From Ananas comosus (taxonomy: Eukaryota; Streptophyta; Magnoliopsida; Poales; Bromeliaceae), in the NCBI RefSeq assembly GCF_001540865.1, contig NC_033637.1, positions 9,314,073 through 9,378,072 of the forward strand: 64,000 nt of DNA, written 5' to 3'. The translations under genes were made by a program, and so were the position numbers. Positions 1 to 10,906 of this stretch are shown here, in pieces (within the stretch, counting starts at the first letter, position 1; the number at the start of each line of letters is the position of its first letter). The notes below the pieces were generated by a model. The model made no database searches. It saw nothing but the letters and a program-made list of their open reading frames with translations, and was not told the DNA's origin.

Positions 1-430
1 AAGGTTGAATTCAAACCTACTTGAATTCAATATTATCCACTCATCATTGTGCTGAACCTTAATCTGCAATGTGAATGATCCATATCAGGTCAAATCCGAG
101 CCGATTGTGTTTAACGTCATCCAATATAGACACACTACATGGCATCATAAAAAAATAATTACAAAATTAAAGTACACATTTGGTCCCTATACTTTCTTTC
201 ATTAAATAGTTTAGACCCTAAACTTTCACAAACATTATACTTTTATTCACTATTCATAAAAAAAAAGATGCTCTTTTCTGAATGAACTACTTTGTCCCAC
301 TGTAAAATAGCATAACCTATTTTATAGCAAAAATCAAAATTTCTCCAATGAGTAAAAAGCAATTTATGTATCAAAGTTCAAATATCAATGCTTCTGGTAC
401 ACCAATAAAAATAGTGTAAACCTTATACCC
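1..430. other. AT-rich intergenic DNA, no gene seen
   Basis: AT-rich sequence with homopolymer runs and stops in all frames. No conserved protein motif, RNA gene or mobile-element end was recognised. Confidence 0.6.
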
Positions 431-594
431 TAAGTCTTATGTGGCTTTTGTTTGCTCATTTGTATTATTATTATTAGTTAAACAAAAACTTTTTTAAAAA
501 AATTTATAAATCTGTAGATTCAATGGTGTGAAATTTATCCCTCTAAAAGGAAATAGAAGTAGCATTTTTCAAGTACAAATGCGAAAATGTGTAA
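431..594 (+). repeat. 164-bp direct repeat, left copy
   Basis: This stretch, starting TAAGTCTTATGTGGCTTTTG, returns at 1483-1646 with only scattered substitutions and small indels. The two copies bracket 888 bp of AT-rich DNA. They could be a segmental duplication or an over-long duplicated target; neither is proven. Confidence 0.85.
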
Positions 595-1482
595 TATCCT
601 AAGGGCGCGTTTTCGCGTTGTATAACATTACAGATTATTTCGACATATTTAGATATTTTGAATTTCTGAATGAGATTACTATTGATGTTGTATTAACACG
701 TTTGATTTAATGCAATAATGTAATACTAGGTTACAGTGTATATAACATTATTATGTTTGGTTCAGTTTATAAAATTCAGTAATTCTGGCAACAAAGTGTA
801 ATCTATTCCAAAATTATTTTTAGCCATATTTGGCAAAAATATTTACTATTTACAAATAATATTTTTTTTAGAAAATTTTATTTCAAATAATTTAAATATT
901 GAACTTAAATTTTATTTTTAATTTTAAATTTAAAATATAAAATTTTAAATCTAAACAAAACATAAAATTTAATATTTTAATTTAAAATATAAATTTAAAA
1001 TTTATAAATTTTGAATTTTAACTTTTAAATATAAATATGAATTTATAATTTATAATTTATAATTTAAAATCTAAATTTAAAATTTAGAATTTAAAATCTA
1101 GATTTGATGTTTAAAATTTTAAAACTTGAAACATGAAACTTGAAACTTGAAATTTAAAAAATTAAAATTTAAAATTTAAAAATTAAAATTTGAAAATTAA
1201 AAATTAAAATTTAAAATTTGACAATTTAAAAATTTAAATTAAAATTTTAAAAATGTCGTATCGAAAGGGTTTTTGTGTTCGGAGAGATAAACTCATAATT
1301 TTACATAAATGCAAGATAACCTGATATTAGTAATACGAGATACCCACGCGCACTCGGTAATATTTTTGGTGTAATCCTGTACCATTCGCAATGCTGATTA
1401 TTGACCAAATTACATATTGAATGAATCAGACGTAATAATACTATCAGAATTACCTGTAGAATAACCCGAACCAAATGCACAC
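595..1482. mobile_element. Candidate non-autonomous DNA element with AT-only core
   Basis: The block lies exactly between two copies of a 164-bp direct repeat. Its left end reads GGGCGCGTTTTCGCG. The reverse complement of its right end reads GTGCATTTGGTTCGGGTTAT. This resembles the GGGCGYGTTTGGTT type of terminal inverted repeat seen in some plant DNA transposons, but the match is weak. Positions about 840-1250 are almost pure A/T made of AAATTTAAA-like words. There is no transposase ORF. Confidence 0.35.
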
Positions 1483-1646
1483 TAAGTCTTGTGTGGCTTA
1501 TGCTTGCTCATTTGTCTTATTATTATTATTAGTTAAACAAAAACCTTTTTAAAAAAATTTATAAATCTTTAGATTCAATGGTGTGAAATTTATCCCTCTA
1601 AAAGAAAATAGTAGCATTTTTCAAGTACAAATGCAAAAACGTGTAA
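1483..1646 (+). repeat. 164-bp direct repeat, right copy
   Basis: Second copy of the 431-594 repeat. It keeps the word AGATTCAATGGTGTGAAATT and the tail TTTTTCAAGTACAAATGC. It differs from the left copy by point changes and a short indel after CTCTAAAAG. Confidence 0.85.
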
Positions 1647-2624
1647 ATAAAAAAATAGGACCAACTAATTTACAGTATCATTATAGTATAGGGAATATTA
1701 ATCCATTTTTAACCTTTTAAAAGGGGTACTATTTATCACTTCAAATGCTGTTATATATATTAATTAGGGCCCGCCAGGCACTGAAGTCTATTTAATGTTA
1801 ATATATAAAAAAAGTTGGGGGCGGGTAGCGTGCTATCTATTTTTTAAAAAAAATAAAAAGAAGTTGGGGTAAAACTATATAGTGATATGATTTCGCGTTT
1901 AGTCAGATTTACGATCGACTCATTGCGATTGCCATATATATAACGTAATATTATATATCAAAACAAACGAAATATTTTTTTTTCATCATATTTTTTTTTA
2001 TGGTACGTAACGTAATTCTTCAGTAATTCCAAAATCCCCATATCTCTAAACTAAAAGTGGGTCCTTATGGATTCAGAAACATGGAAAACTTTTCGGGAAT
2101 TCTTAGTAGCAGCACTGCTTTTTTTTTATTATTATTCTTTTTTTTCGTTGGTAGTATTGACAGCAGTACTCTGTAGTAGTTATATGAAATATCAACCTCA
2201 TCACCACTATCGACGAAGGACGAACGACAGTGTCCGGCTACGTACCGCGTCCTCGGTCCGACGTGCTTCGCACGCTATCGCTCCCCTGTCAGCTCCAGAC
2301 CGGGACGCCACAGAAACAGCAACGCACCCTCCTTATAATTCCACCACGCGAGCTTTAAACTTCGTGCGTCGTGGCCAAAATAATTTAAATTTTAAAAGAG
2401 AGCCTCCTCCGGCCGTGTTTAGTTTTTTTTTTTTTTCTTTTTTTCCTGAAAGAGAAAAAGATACTGAAAAAAATAAAATAATTAAATTTAAAATTTAAAA
2501 TTGGAGTATCAACCATCTTGCCATTGACACTAAAAATTTACAATGTTTAGCTGTTAATCGAAACAGCTCTAAATTAGTGGGTGTTCTGAAATCAATTATT
2601 GGACTACATCATTCCAAACCACTT
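1647..2624. other. Intergenic DNA, no supported gene
   Basis: Mixed AT-rich sequence with long T runs. A 143-codon open frame at 2067-2498 is low-complexity (poly-Phe from T runs), has no recognisable domain, and was not accepted as a gene. Confidence 0.5.
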
Positions 2625-2645
2625 CCTCCTCCTCCTCCTCCTCCT
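2625..2645 (+). repeat. (CCT)n microsatellite
   Basis: About seven CCT units immediately upstream of the promoter-like block. Confidence 0.9.
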
Positions 2646-2665
2646 GAAGCCAGGGCCCAGAGAGA

Positions 2666-2750
2666 GATAGACACTACGTCATGGACGCGTGTCGTTTGCC
2701 GATTGGATTGGAAACTCACTCATCTATATAAACACCAGAGAGCAGAGAAG
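2666..2750 (+). promoter_or_regulatory. Promoter-like relic (ACGT element, inverted CCAAT, TATA box)
   Basis: A CTACGTCATGG bZIP-type motif (2674-2684), two ATTGG words (2702-2711) and a strong plant TATA box CTATATAAACACC (2724-2736) occur in the usual order and spacing. A CAGAGAAGAAAG start-like region follows. The downstream frame is open only to about 2795 and matches nothing I know, and solo LTR A begins at 2998. It may be the promoter of a lost host gene. Confidence 0.4.
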
Positions 2751-3960
2751 AAAGTCTATTATGCAGCGGTTACATTTTACTATTTACAAGTATAGAAATT
2801 TGCCTAATGTGGCGAATAAAAAATTTTTAGTAAAAATTTATAAATTGAATAAACAAAGATAGAACATAATAAAAAAAAAAGAAGGTTATTCCTATATTTC
2901 ATTAAATTTAATAATATAAAAAATAAATTAAAGTTTTAAAATGGAATTATAATTCTACGAAAAGCATAAAGAACTATAAGAGAAGAAAAATTATTACTGT
3001 CACAGCCCGCGACCACGCCTATTTGGCCTGGTTCGGGCTGCCGACAGCGCCAAACGGACAGAGTTTTTTCTGTACCACGGATAGAATCTCCCCTGTACGT
3101 CTAAGGCGTCGTAATCAATACAATACACGAGATTCCAAACAGGAACTGCATTCAAGTAAAGATTGCATAAGGAAATATCAAAACATAAACATCTACTGCT
3201 ATTACAAGCATTCACATACATGCATTTTACATCACAATTACAATTTGTTTTCTTCCAAATACAATCTAAATTATTACAACATTTATAATTTTGTTACAAT
3301 TTTGTTCTTTTCATTTCCTATATCCCTAGGATATGCCGACTCGGGGTATTGCTATCTCTGGTCCAATGGTAGAGCGCTATTTACAGAGCTACGCCTTTTT
3401 CTTGCGCCGCCGCGCCGCTTACTTGTGAACCTGAAACTCCAAAATCACGTGGGGTGAGAACTATTGTCCATAGTTCCCAGTGAGTACGGCCACCCAAGGA
3501 AAAAGCTCGACCAGCCAGGTCCAAAGGAGGCAACCAACATGTTAGTCCAACAAATAGATATAACAACAGAATTTATGCAACTAACATTTATCATGTTTTT
3601 GCCTCACAAATGCAGAAATACAAACTATGCAATAATGTAATTTATGCAACCATGCAACTAATGCACAACTAGTAGATCATCCGATACTACTTTCTATCTC
3701 GCTATCTAGCTCATATCCAACTAGCTTCTAAGGTTTCTATTACCTTAGATCCATATCATTTACCACTAGCCCTTAAAGTTTTATCTACCTTAACCAAGCT
3801 AGTCACCCGACTCGGCCTCGAGTCAATCAACTACAGAGTACCGCGCTCTGTCCGGCTCGAGGTGAAGGAACCCTCACATACACCTCAACCTTCAATTCAC
3901 ATACCACATCGCCCAACGGGTCGCCTAGAACTGCGTACACCCGTGATCAGGGATCTTTCC

Positions 3961-4092
3961 GGTGGGAGGGGAATATGCCACACAGTCCCCGCAGCCCAAG
4001 ACCCCCAATAGGGAGGGGAATATGCCACACACACCCTAGCGATCCAAGATTCTTTCGGTGGGAGGGGAATATGCCACACAGCCCCCGCGGCC
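3961..4092 (+). repeat. Minisatellite in LTR A (46-49 bp units)
   Basis: Three units share GGGAGGGGAATATGCCACAC, starting near 3964, 4010 and 4059. Other LTR families here have different repeats or none at the matching place, so this is a family-specific module. Confidence 0.85.
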
Positions 4093-4596
4093 AATAACTG
4101 TCGAGTTCACAAGTCCTAGGATTCCGGAATCCACTTTCCAAGTCTCAAGGGTAGAGATACACCCTATACTGTCGACCTATCTAGGCTCGACCCATGCACA
4201 TCCTAGTGGTCACTCTGCCACTATATATGTCCACAACCTAGGTTCAACCACACTAGGTTCTATGTCACTTTCACCTACTTGACATCCTAATTGTCCATAT
4301 CGAGTACTATAGTTACATGTTCTTGTTTTCCAATGTCGAGTTCTCTAAACAATCTAGAGTTATCGACCCAAGTCCACATGCATATGTATAATCTAGCATG
4401 TATTTTCAACATGCGAATATACAATTATCATCTAGCATATATTCCACAACATGTTATCATGTATATTCTATTTAGCATTTTATCACCATGTCAACATGCA
4501 TGCACTTGTCATTTAATGGTAGTTATACATATCATCTCATGCATTTACATGGCATCTACCTATGCATTCATATATGTGATCACTACAACAGAATTA

Positions 4597-6030
4597 TGTA
4601 AGGACTGAGTTTTGGCAGTGTAGCTAGACTCTCTGTTGACGATATTTTTGTGTGTAAATTAATTACAAAAGTACTTGTCAAGTTTCGGGAGAAAACGAGT
4701 TAGAACGGAGATTTTACGCGATCTTCAGTTTCACTTAAAGTAAATAGTAACTCGGTTTTCCGAAGAGACCAATGCATGGAGTTGGCTTCTGGCGCGTATC
4801 GGACTCCGTTTATAGCGATCCAATAGCTCGTTTTGATCGGTTCAACTATTCTAGAACCAATGGCGCTGACGGATTACAGGTTTGGCGCACGGATTTCGAG
4901 AAATCTAAAAATACGTATATTATATGTATTTGTGCGTCGTTTCGCCTTTCAGAGAGAGAACTGGTTTTATCGCGAATCCGTGACAAAACGAGGTGAAACA
5001 AAATTGTGGATTTGATGTCTCTGTCGTGCTGATCGCACTGGTGTGATCCGTTCGCAAATCTGACAGACGGATCTGCTGATATCGTGCGTTGATTGAGGAG
5101 GGGTCTTAAATGGCAGAATAGTATTTTTACGAAAACCTCGACATTTTATGTACCGTTTTGCGTAAAATTGATTGTGGAGGTGTATTCGCGCATTTTACTC
5201 ACGCTGTGAGGGACTCAATATTAAATATTGAGTTTAGAGGGACTTTGGCGCAAACTGGAGCTTTACTTATATAGCTCTCTAGGGTTTTGTACTTGGAAAC
5301 CCTAACCCTAACTCTAGCCCTAGCCGTGCACCCTGCCACCTTCACCTCTCTCCCCTGCCTCGCCGCGCACGCGCCGGTCGCCGACGACCGAGCCCTGGCT
5401 AGCCAGCAGCCGCTGCAGCCACAGCCGCAGCCTTTGCCACCTTCCCTCTCCATCTCTCTCCCTCTATCTCTCTTCATCTCGGTTTGAGGACGAGGCCCGA
5501 GGCTGCTCTCCTCTCCGGCGTCACCCCCGGAGTCCTGGTGAGCGTCCCCGCCGGCCGCCGCCGCCCCTTAGCGCCGCCGCTGCCGCCCCACCACCCTGCT
5601 GCCAGCTAGGGCAAACTCGTGCCGAGCTGAGCTTCATCAGCTAGCCGCGCACCGCCGCCGCCTGAGGCCACACTCGCCGCCTTCCCCGGAACCCCGGCGA
5701 CCTTCCCCGCCGGTCGCCGCCATCCTTGCGGGCAGCCGCCGCCGCTTCTGTCAGCTTGCAGCCGGTCCAGATCTGCTCGGGCCGAGGTTGACTTGCGGCT
5801 CCATCCTCCCGCCGCCGCCGCCTGGAGCCACCCAGCAACATCCCTCCTGCCTTAGGCGACCCCTCGCCGCCGCCCCGAGGTGCCCCGGCCAGTGCCGTGG
5901 CCGCCATTGCCTCTAGACCCGAGCCTTAGCTCGTGCGGGCTTGGCTCTCCGCCGATTCCGCCGCCGCTCCTCGCCGCCAGCCAAGGTGAGCACTGTGCTC
6001 CTCCCTCCCCCGCACCCACCTCTGGCCCGC
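4597..6030 (+). mobile_element. Truncated LTR M1 inserted in LTR A
   Basis: It begins TGTAAGGACTGAG and interrupts LTR A, which resumes at 6031. The first 300 bp match the fragment at 9472-9783. It has a TATATAG box (5268-5274), a telo-box-like AAACCCTAACCCTAAC (5297-5312), a very GC-rich CCG-type leader (about 5330-5980), and an AAG|GTGAGC donor-like site near 5986, after which it stops. No clear matching target duplication was found at the right edge, so truncation is likely. Confidence 0.65.
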
Positions 6031-6890
6031 TACATGCAAGTGTCATCTACTAGCATATACTTCATAATATGTTAACATTTATGTACCAACTAGCATATAT
6101 TTCATCCAAGGTAGTTATTACATAGCATCTCATGCATTCTCATGGCATCCACCCTATGCATTCATCTATGCAATTGACTACAATTATATATAAATGCATC
6201 AATTAGAAAACTGTACTTCACTTCGACATGGAAGCGATCTAGTCACTTCGGTGAAGCACAACCCACCTCTTAACGCGTTCCGATTGCTTGTAGTCACTTG
6301 TAATCGGCCTCCCGCGGCATACGCCGCCCGGTTCGACTCAAACTCGCGATCGACCACCGAACACCCAACAATCCGCAATCTAGAGTTGCTTAGGATCCTT
6401 CTCTCACCTCCAATTAGAGAAATATGTGGTTAAATTAGATCAAAACCCATAAAATTCCAAAACCCCAATTCTAAGCCCTAGATCACCCATTTCATCAAAT
6501 ACTATATGAAATTCATGGGGAAACATGCTTAGAATACTCTAGGAATCCATAAAACATCAAGCATTAAGGATTTATCCAAATCCAAGAAGCTTACCAAAAT
6601 GCGAACGCCGAGACGGAAGCACACCGCTCAAACGGGTGCACGAGGGCCCGAACCGTCGCCTCCCACGCGTTCACAAGGTCCTTCTCCTCCAAGCCTTCGA
6701 ATTTGGGAGATAGATCTAGAGAGAGGAGGGAGATATCTAGAGAGAGGGAGAGGTGTTTCTCTCTCTACCTTAGTGTGTGTGTGTGTGGGTTTGAGCTGGG
6801 GAAGAAGGAAAAAGGGGTCAAACCTCCTTTTAAAAGCAACCCCCACTATTTTTACAATTCTGCCCCTGTTGTACTCGGCATTTTCGGGCT

Positions 6891-6928
6891 TCGGGGTCCG
6901 GACCTTGCACTCAGGGTCCGGATCCCGT
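6891..6928. repeat. U3 inverted repeat of LTR A (TCCGGA core)
   Basis: GGGTCCGGACC and GGGTCCGGATCCC lie head to head with a short spacer. This is the same LTR position as the ACCGGT hairpins of other families. A near copy is at 60488-60524 in LTR G. Confidence 0.75.
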
Positions 6929-7265
6929 AGGTCCAGAAAATCAGCAACTTTTGATACTTCGCCAAATTTTCAGCAATTTCAGCCTTTGGTCCGTTTTCGC
7001 TCGTTTTTGCTCGTAGGGCCTCTAATTCATCTCTAATCGTACCGAGACCCCCAAAACATATTTTCGAGCGCATTCAAACCATCTTTTCATCCATGCCTTA
7101 CCGGATTTCGGCCAAGGTCCAATCATACCTTTTTGGGTTCCGTTTTCGCGCCCGACGCGTACCGAAAACACCCGAGTGCTTCTGAACTTCACCGAAACTA
7201 CTCTAACAACTCTTTGAGCAAGTTCCCGCCGAAACTTCACAACTTTAGAAGTTCGGTACCTTACA

Positions 7266-9471
7266 ATTATATAGATATCAGACTCCTTCATAGCCTCATT
7301 TAGGACATCCTCTATTGATGCCGATGATTTCGTGAGGTATCATAGGACCTTCAACCCCCTTCCTATCGACTCCATATCCTAACTGATATTTCTCGTCTTT
7401 GGAGGCTATTAGAGGAGGGAGGAAGCACCTCCTTCGCATAACAATGCAATACAAATTTAAGCACAAACATTGCACATCTTCTTTTGGATGTAAAATAAAG
7501 TAAAAAGATAAGGAGATCACTGAAAAAAAAGAAAGTAAATATGAATAAATGCAACAGAAAGCGAAGAGTCATTTAAAAAATAAAGTAAATATAATTTTTT
7601 AGAGAACTGAACTCCCACCTTCCTCAAATTAAGAGGATACATCCGCGTAGGATTTAGGCATAAAAATTCATGTATAGGTATAGAGGTATAGATGTATAGG
7701 TGTAGATAGATGTCTGGTCCATCACATATCTTTTTTAAAAAAATGTACAATTAATAAAAATATTTTTTTAAAAAATAATGATAGGATAAATTATCTTTAT
7801 AAGTCAAATATAATTGGTTGGAAGCACAAGATTACGGTGTAACTTTTACATTTTAAACTTTTTGAGAACAAGAAAAAGATTTTCAATTTAGCCGTCCTAG
7901 TCCTAGGCGCTAATTTATCTCTCTCCGCACATTTAATTTCAACTTCTACTGTCGAAGAAGGGGTCATTTCCTTGCAAAGTTGCAATGCGTCTATCCAGAT
8001 TTTCTTGTTTTCAAAGCACAATTACTTGTGTTTTGTCGTAATCCATTGAGAAGTGCGTATTTCTTTTTTGACATCCACCGCTTACAAAAGCAAAAGTTAT
8101 GCATATATGAACTTTATTTAATTTAAAATACAAAAAAAATAATACTTCTGTATTGTATACTTCTAGATTAGCTAGGTATAAAATATACACTAATCCATCC
8201 AAAAGTTCTATCTTTTTTCTTTAGTCTTATCAACTTTTTTTTTTTTTTCTTTAAGTACATGTTTGGTTATCCAAAAATAGTTAAAGTAAAAAAATTTATT
8301 TTTTTAAAAATGTTATTTAGGAAAATGATTTTGAGTTCGATTGTTTGGCTAGCTATAAAGTGGAGAAATAGAAGGTTGTAGTTTTGAGTATTCTATTCTT
8401 CATTATATATAAAGAAGTGAAACTATAAACAAACGACTTATGCTTGTAATCTGAATTAAAAATTTAAATATAAATCTCTATTTACAATTCAAAATTAAAA
8501 TTTAAATTTTAAATTAAACTTAAATCTGAGTTGAATTTATATTAAAAATTTAAAGCATACAATTAAAATTTCAATTTAAATTTAAAGTTTAAGTTACAAC
8601 ACAGAACTAAAATTAAATTCGAAAAATCAAATTTCAACGTAAAAATTAAAAAATTCAAATTTGAATTCACAATTTGAATCAAAATTTTAATTTACCATTT
8701 TATCATAATTTTTGAATTCAAATATGAATTCACAATTTGAACTAAAATTTACACTGAAATTAAAATTTGAGTTTAAATCACAATTCAAATTGAACAGTTG
8801 AATTCACAATTTGAAGTCAAAGTTCAAACTGAAAATCGTTATCGAACTTAAATTCAAAATACAAACTTACCTTTGAATTTTAATTTCAAATTAAAAATTA
8901 AATTTCGAGTAAAAATTTCAATCAATAATTCGAATTTGTAGTTTGGAACAATTTGAGTTCAAAGTTTAAATTTAAATTCCCAGCTAAAAATAATTTGACT
9001 AAAATTAAATTTTAATTTTAATTTTAATTTAAAATTTGAAATTAAAATTTGAATTTATATAAAAATTTAAATTTAAAATTCATATTTAAATATAAATTCA
9101 CAAATTATAATTTAAAATTTTGGTATTGAATTTGAATTTATAAATAAAATTCAGAATGTGAAATTAAATTTATAATTTTAAATCAAATTTATGTTGAAAT
9201 TCATAAGTAAAATATATTCAAAGATTAAAATTAAAGACCATATATAACTTTTTAGATAAGCTCTCCACTTTCCGTGGCTACAAAATTTTTTGAATCACAG
9301 TCAAAAAATGAGTTTTAGTTATAATCTGATTTATTAACTCAGTTTTATATAGTGACTATTATATTCACTTTCACAAACCAAATGAATAGTGTCATTTTTA
9401 GTGCTTCACTTTCGGCCAATCAAATATAAATATTTTTGTGAATCCTAAAATGCCACGGATTAAGATTTATA
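7266..9471. other. Intergenic DNA with AT-only tract, no gene seen
   Basis: No protein or RNA gene was recognised. About 8440-9230 is a near-pure A/T tract built of AAATTTAAATT-like words. It is bracketed by TGTTTGGTTATCC (about 8260) and TTCGGCCAATCAAATA (about 9411), which are loosely inverted. The arrangement echoes 595-1482 and could be a second non-autonomous DNA element, but target duplications are not visible. Confidence 0.45.
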
Positions 9472-9783
9472 TGTGAGGACTGAGAATTTGGCTGTTTAGC
9501 TAAACTCTCTGTTTATGATGTTTTTGCGTGTGTTTTAATTCCAAAAGCACTCATCAAGTTTCGGAGAAAAACAAGTTAGAATGAAAATTCTACGCGATCT
9601 TTATTTTTTGCTTAAAGTGAATACTAACCCGGGTTTTCAAAAAGGCCAATAAGTAGAGATAGCTTCTGACGCGTATCGAACTCCGTTCATGGTGATCCAA
9701 TAGCTCGTTTTTAATGGTCCGACTATCCTGGACCCAATGGCGCTGACGGATTTTAGGTTTGACACCGGATTTTGAGAAACTGG
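9472..9783 (+). mobile_element. LTR M fragment (M2)
   Basis: It starts TGTGAGGACTGAG and is collinear with the first 300 bp of M1 (4597 onward), including CTACGCGATCTT and CCAATGGCGCTGACGGATT. It is cut off by a TA microsatellite and a MITE. Confidence 0.75.
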
Positions 9784-10045
9784 ATATATATATATATATA
9801 TATATAGAATTGAGCTCCTATGCTTTTAAAAGTACCAAGTCATTGGTGCTTGTAAGTTTTTAGCCCTTGGATTAAGGGATGTGCGGTTAAGATGATGTGG
9901 GCCCTCTAGGGTTAAGTAGGTGGTTGGTTGAATAGTATAATCTAACGGGTGAAAATGATTAAAGGCGTAGATCTAACGGTAAAAAATTTACAAGTATCAA
10001 ATACTTGGTACTTTTACAAGCACCATAGCCNTATATATATATATA
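9784..10045. mobile_element. MITE-like element in a TA microsatellite
   Basis: Imperfect terminal inverted repeats at 9812-9840 and 10003-10030 share AAAGTACCAAGT and CTATG. TA runs flank both sides (9784-9806 and 10032-10045), consistent with a TA target. There is no coding capacity. One undetermined base (N) at 10031 sits at the right TIR edge. Confidence 0.6.
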
Positions 10046-10329
10046 GAGTGCGGCTAGTATGCTTATGGAAGCACGGAGGCCTCCGTGCTTCCAAGTTGTT
10101 TTCGATGTTTGGACTTTCGAATCGACGATCGGCTCCGTTAGACTTGATCTAGAGTATTTGAAGTACCTAGAAAATAAATTTTGTGATTTTTCGATATCAT
10201 TTGCCTAGTGATCGAAGGGGCTCAAAATCAATAATTTTAACGGCCGTGGTGAGCCGGTTGCAAGTTTAACGGTGTAGAAATATACAAATCACGTGAAATT
10301 TCAAAGCAAACTCAATCTAGTCGAGCACC
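10046..10329. other. Unidentified repeat segment with perfect palindrome
   Basis: A non-coding segment between the MITE and the K pseudogene. It contains a 26-bp perfect palindrome at 10067-10092, centred on GGCC and flanked by single-copy-looking DNA. It could be the end of another transposon that truncated K. Family unknown. Confidence 0.4.
10067..10092. repeat. 26-bp perfect palindrome
   Basis: The two 13-bp halves are exact reverse complements (starts GGAAGCACGG, ends CCGTGCTTCC). It could form a cruciform or be a fold-back transposon end. Confidence 0.95.
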
Positions 10330-10906
10330 TTTTACCGGTGCAGGGTGAAGACTTTGTGGTCTACAGCGACGCATCCTATCTAGGGTTGGGGTGTGTTTTG
10401 ATGTAGGGCGTGAAGGTAATCGCTTATGCGTCCAATCAGCTGAAAAGCTATGAGAAAAACTGCCCTATCCGTGAATTAGAGCTAGCGGCGGGGATTTTCA
10501 CCTTAAAACTGTAGAGGCACTATTTGTATAGTGCGCATTGCGAGATCTATACCGACCACAAGAGCTTGAAATATTTGTTTACACAGAAAGAGATTAACAT
10601 GCGTCAGCGGCGGTGGTTAGAACTACTAAAGGATTATGATGTCGATATCCTTTACCACCCGGGGAAAGCGAATGTGGTTGCGGATGCGCTTAGTAGAAAG
10701 TCAGCGGAGAACCTCGCTATGTGGGTTACAAATCAAACACCCCTATGGCTGGACATGGAGCGAATGAACCTTGAGGTAGTTGCTCCCGAGATTCCGGCTC
10801 AGTTGATGGCGCTCGTTGTCTAACCGACCTTGTTGGAGAGAATCAAGAATCTGCAACCCGCGGACCCAGAACTCCAAAGGGTGCGGCGCGACATCGAGAA
10901 GGGTCG
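10330..10906 (+). pseudogene. pol fragment of K: RNase H and tether to integrase
   Basis: The reading frame shows the RNase H block with catalytic Asp in VYSDASY, the Glu of ELELAAG, the Asp of [11 protein letters not shown] and the final Asp in [10 protein letters not shown]. The family function is to degrade the RNA strand of the RNA/DNA hybrid during reverse transcription. In-frame stops occur after GCVLM (about 10405) and after LKL (about 10514), and again near 10821. The frame starts abruptly at about 10330 without RT. The stretch ends at the TSD of solo LTR L (GGTCG, 10902-10906), and the same protein resumes at 14075. Confidence 0.9.

Larger units (their letters stand above)
2998..7265 (-). 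mobile_element. Solo LTR A (Ty3/gypsy chromovirus type), interrupted by M1
   Basis: It starts TGTCACAGCCCGCG and ends GGTACCTTACA, which are the outer ends of this LTR class (element sense is minus). It is flanked by ATTAC (2993-2997) and ATTAT (7266-7270), a 5-bp target duplication with one mismatch. No internal domain is attached, so it is a solo LTR. Excluding M1 (4597-6030) it is about 2.8 kb. It contains the conserved stem-loop at 3451-3490, a donor-like site near 6593, a GA-rich start region (about 6715-6760) and a GGGTCCGGACC-type inverted repeat (6891-6928). Confidence 0.88.

Noticed and set aside
2067..2498. 143-codon plus-strand ORF as a host gene
   Set aside because: Its N-terminal hydrophobic stretch comes from T runs, and no domain or usual codon pattern is visible.
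5297..5313. Interstitial telomere repeat
   Set aside because: Only about two AACCCTA units; better read as a telo-box in LTR M1.
5641..6046. GC-rich Pro/Arg/Gly ORFs on the minus strand
   Set aside because: Long open frames are expected in CCG-rich DNA; no domain, and they lie inside LTR M1.
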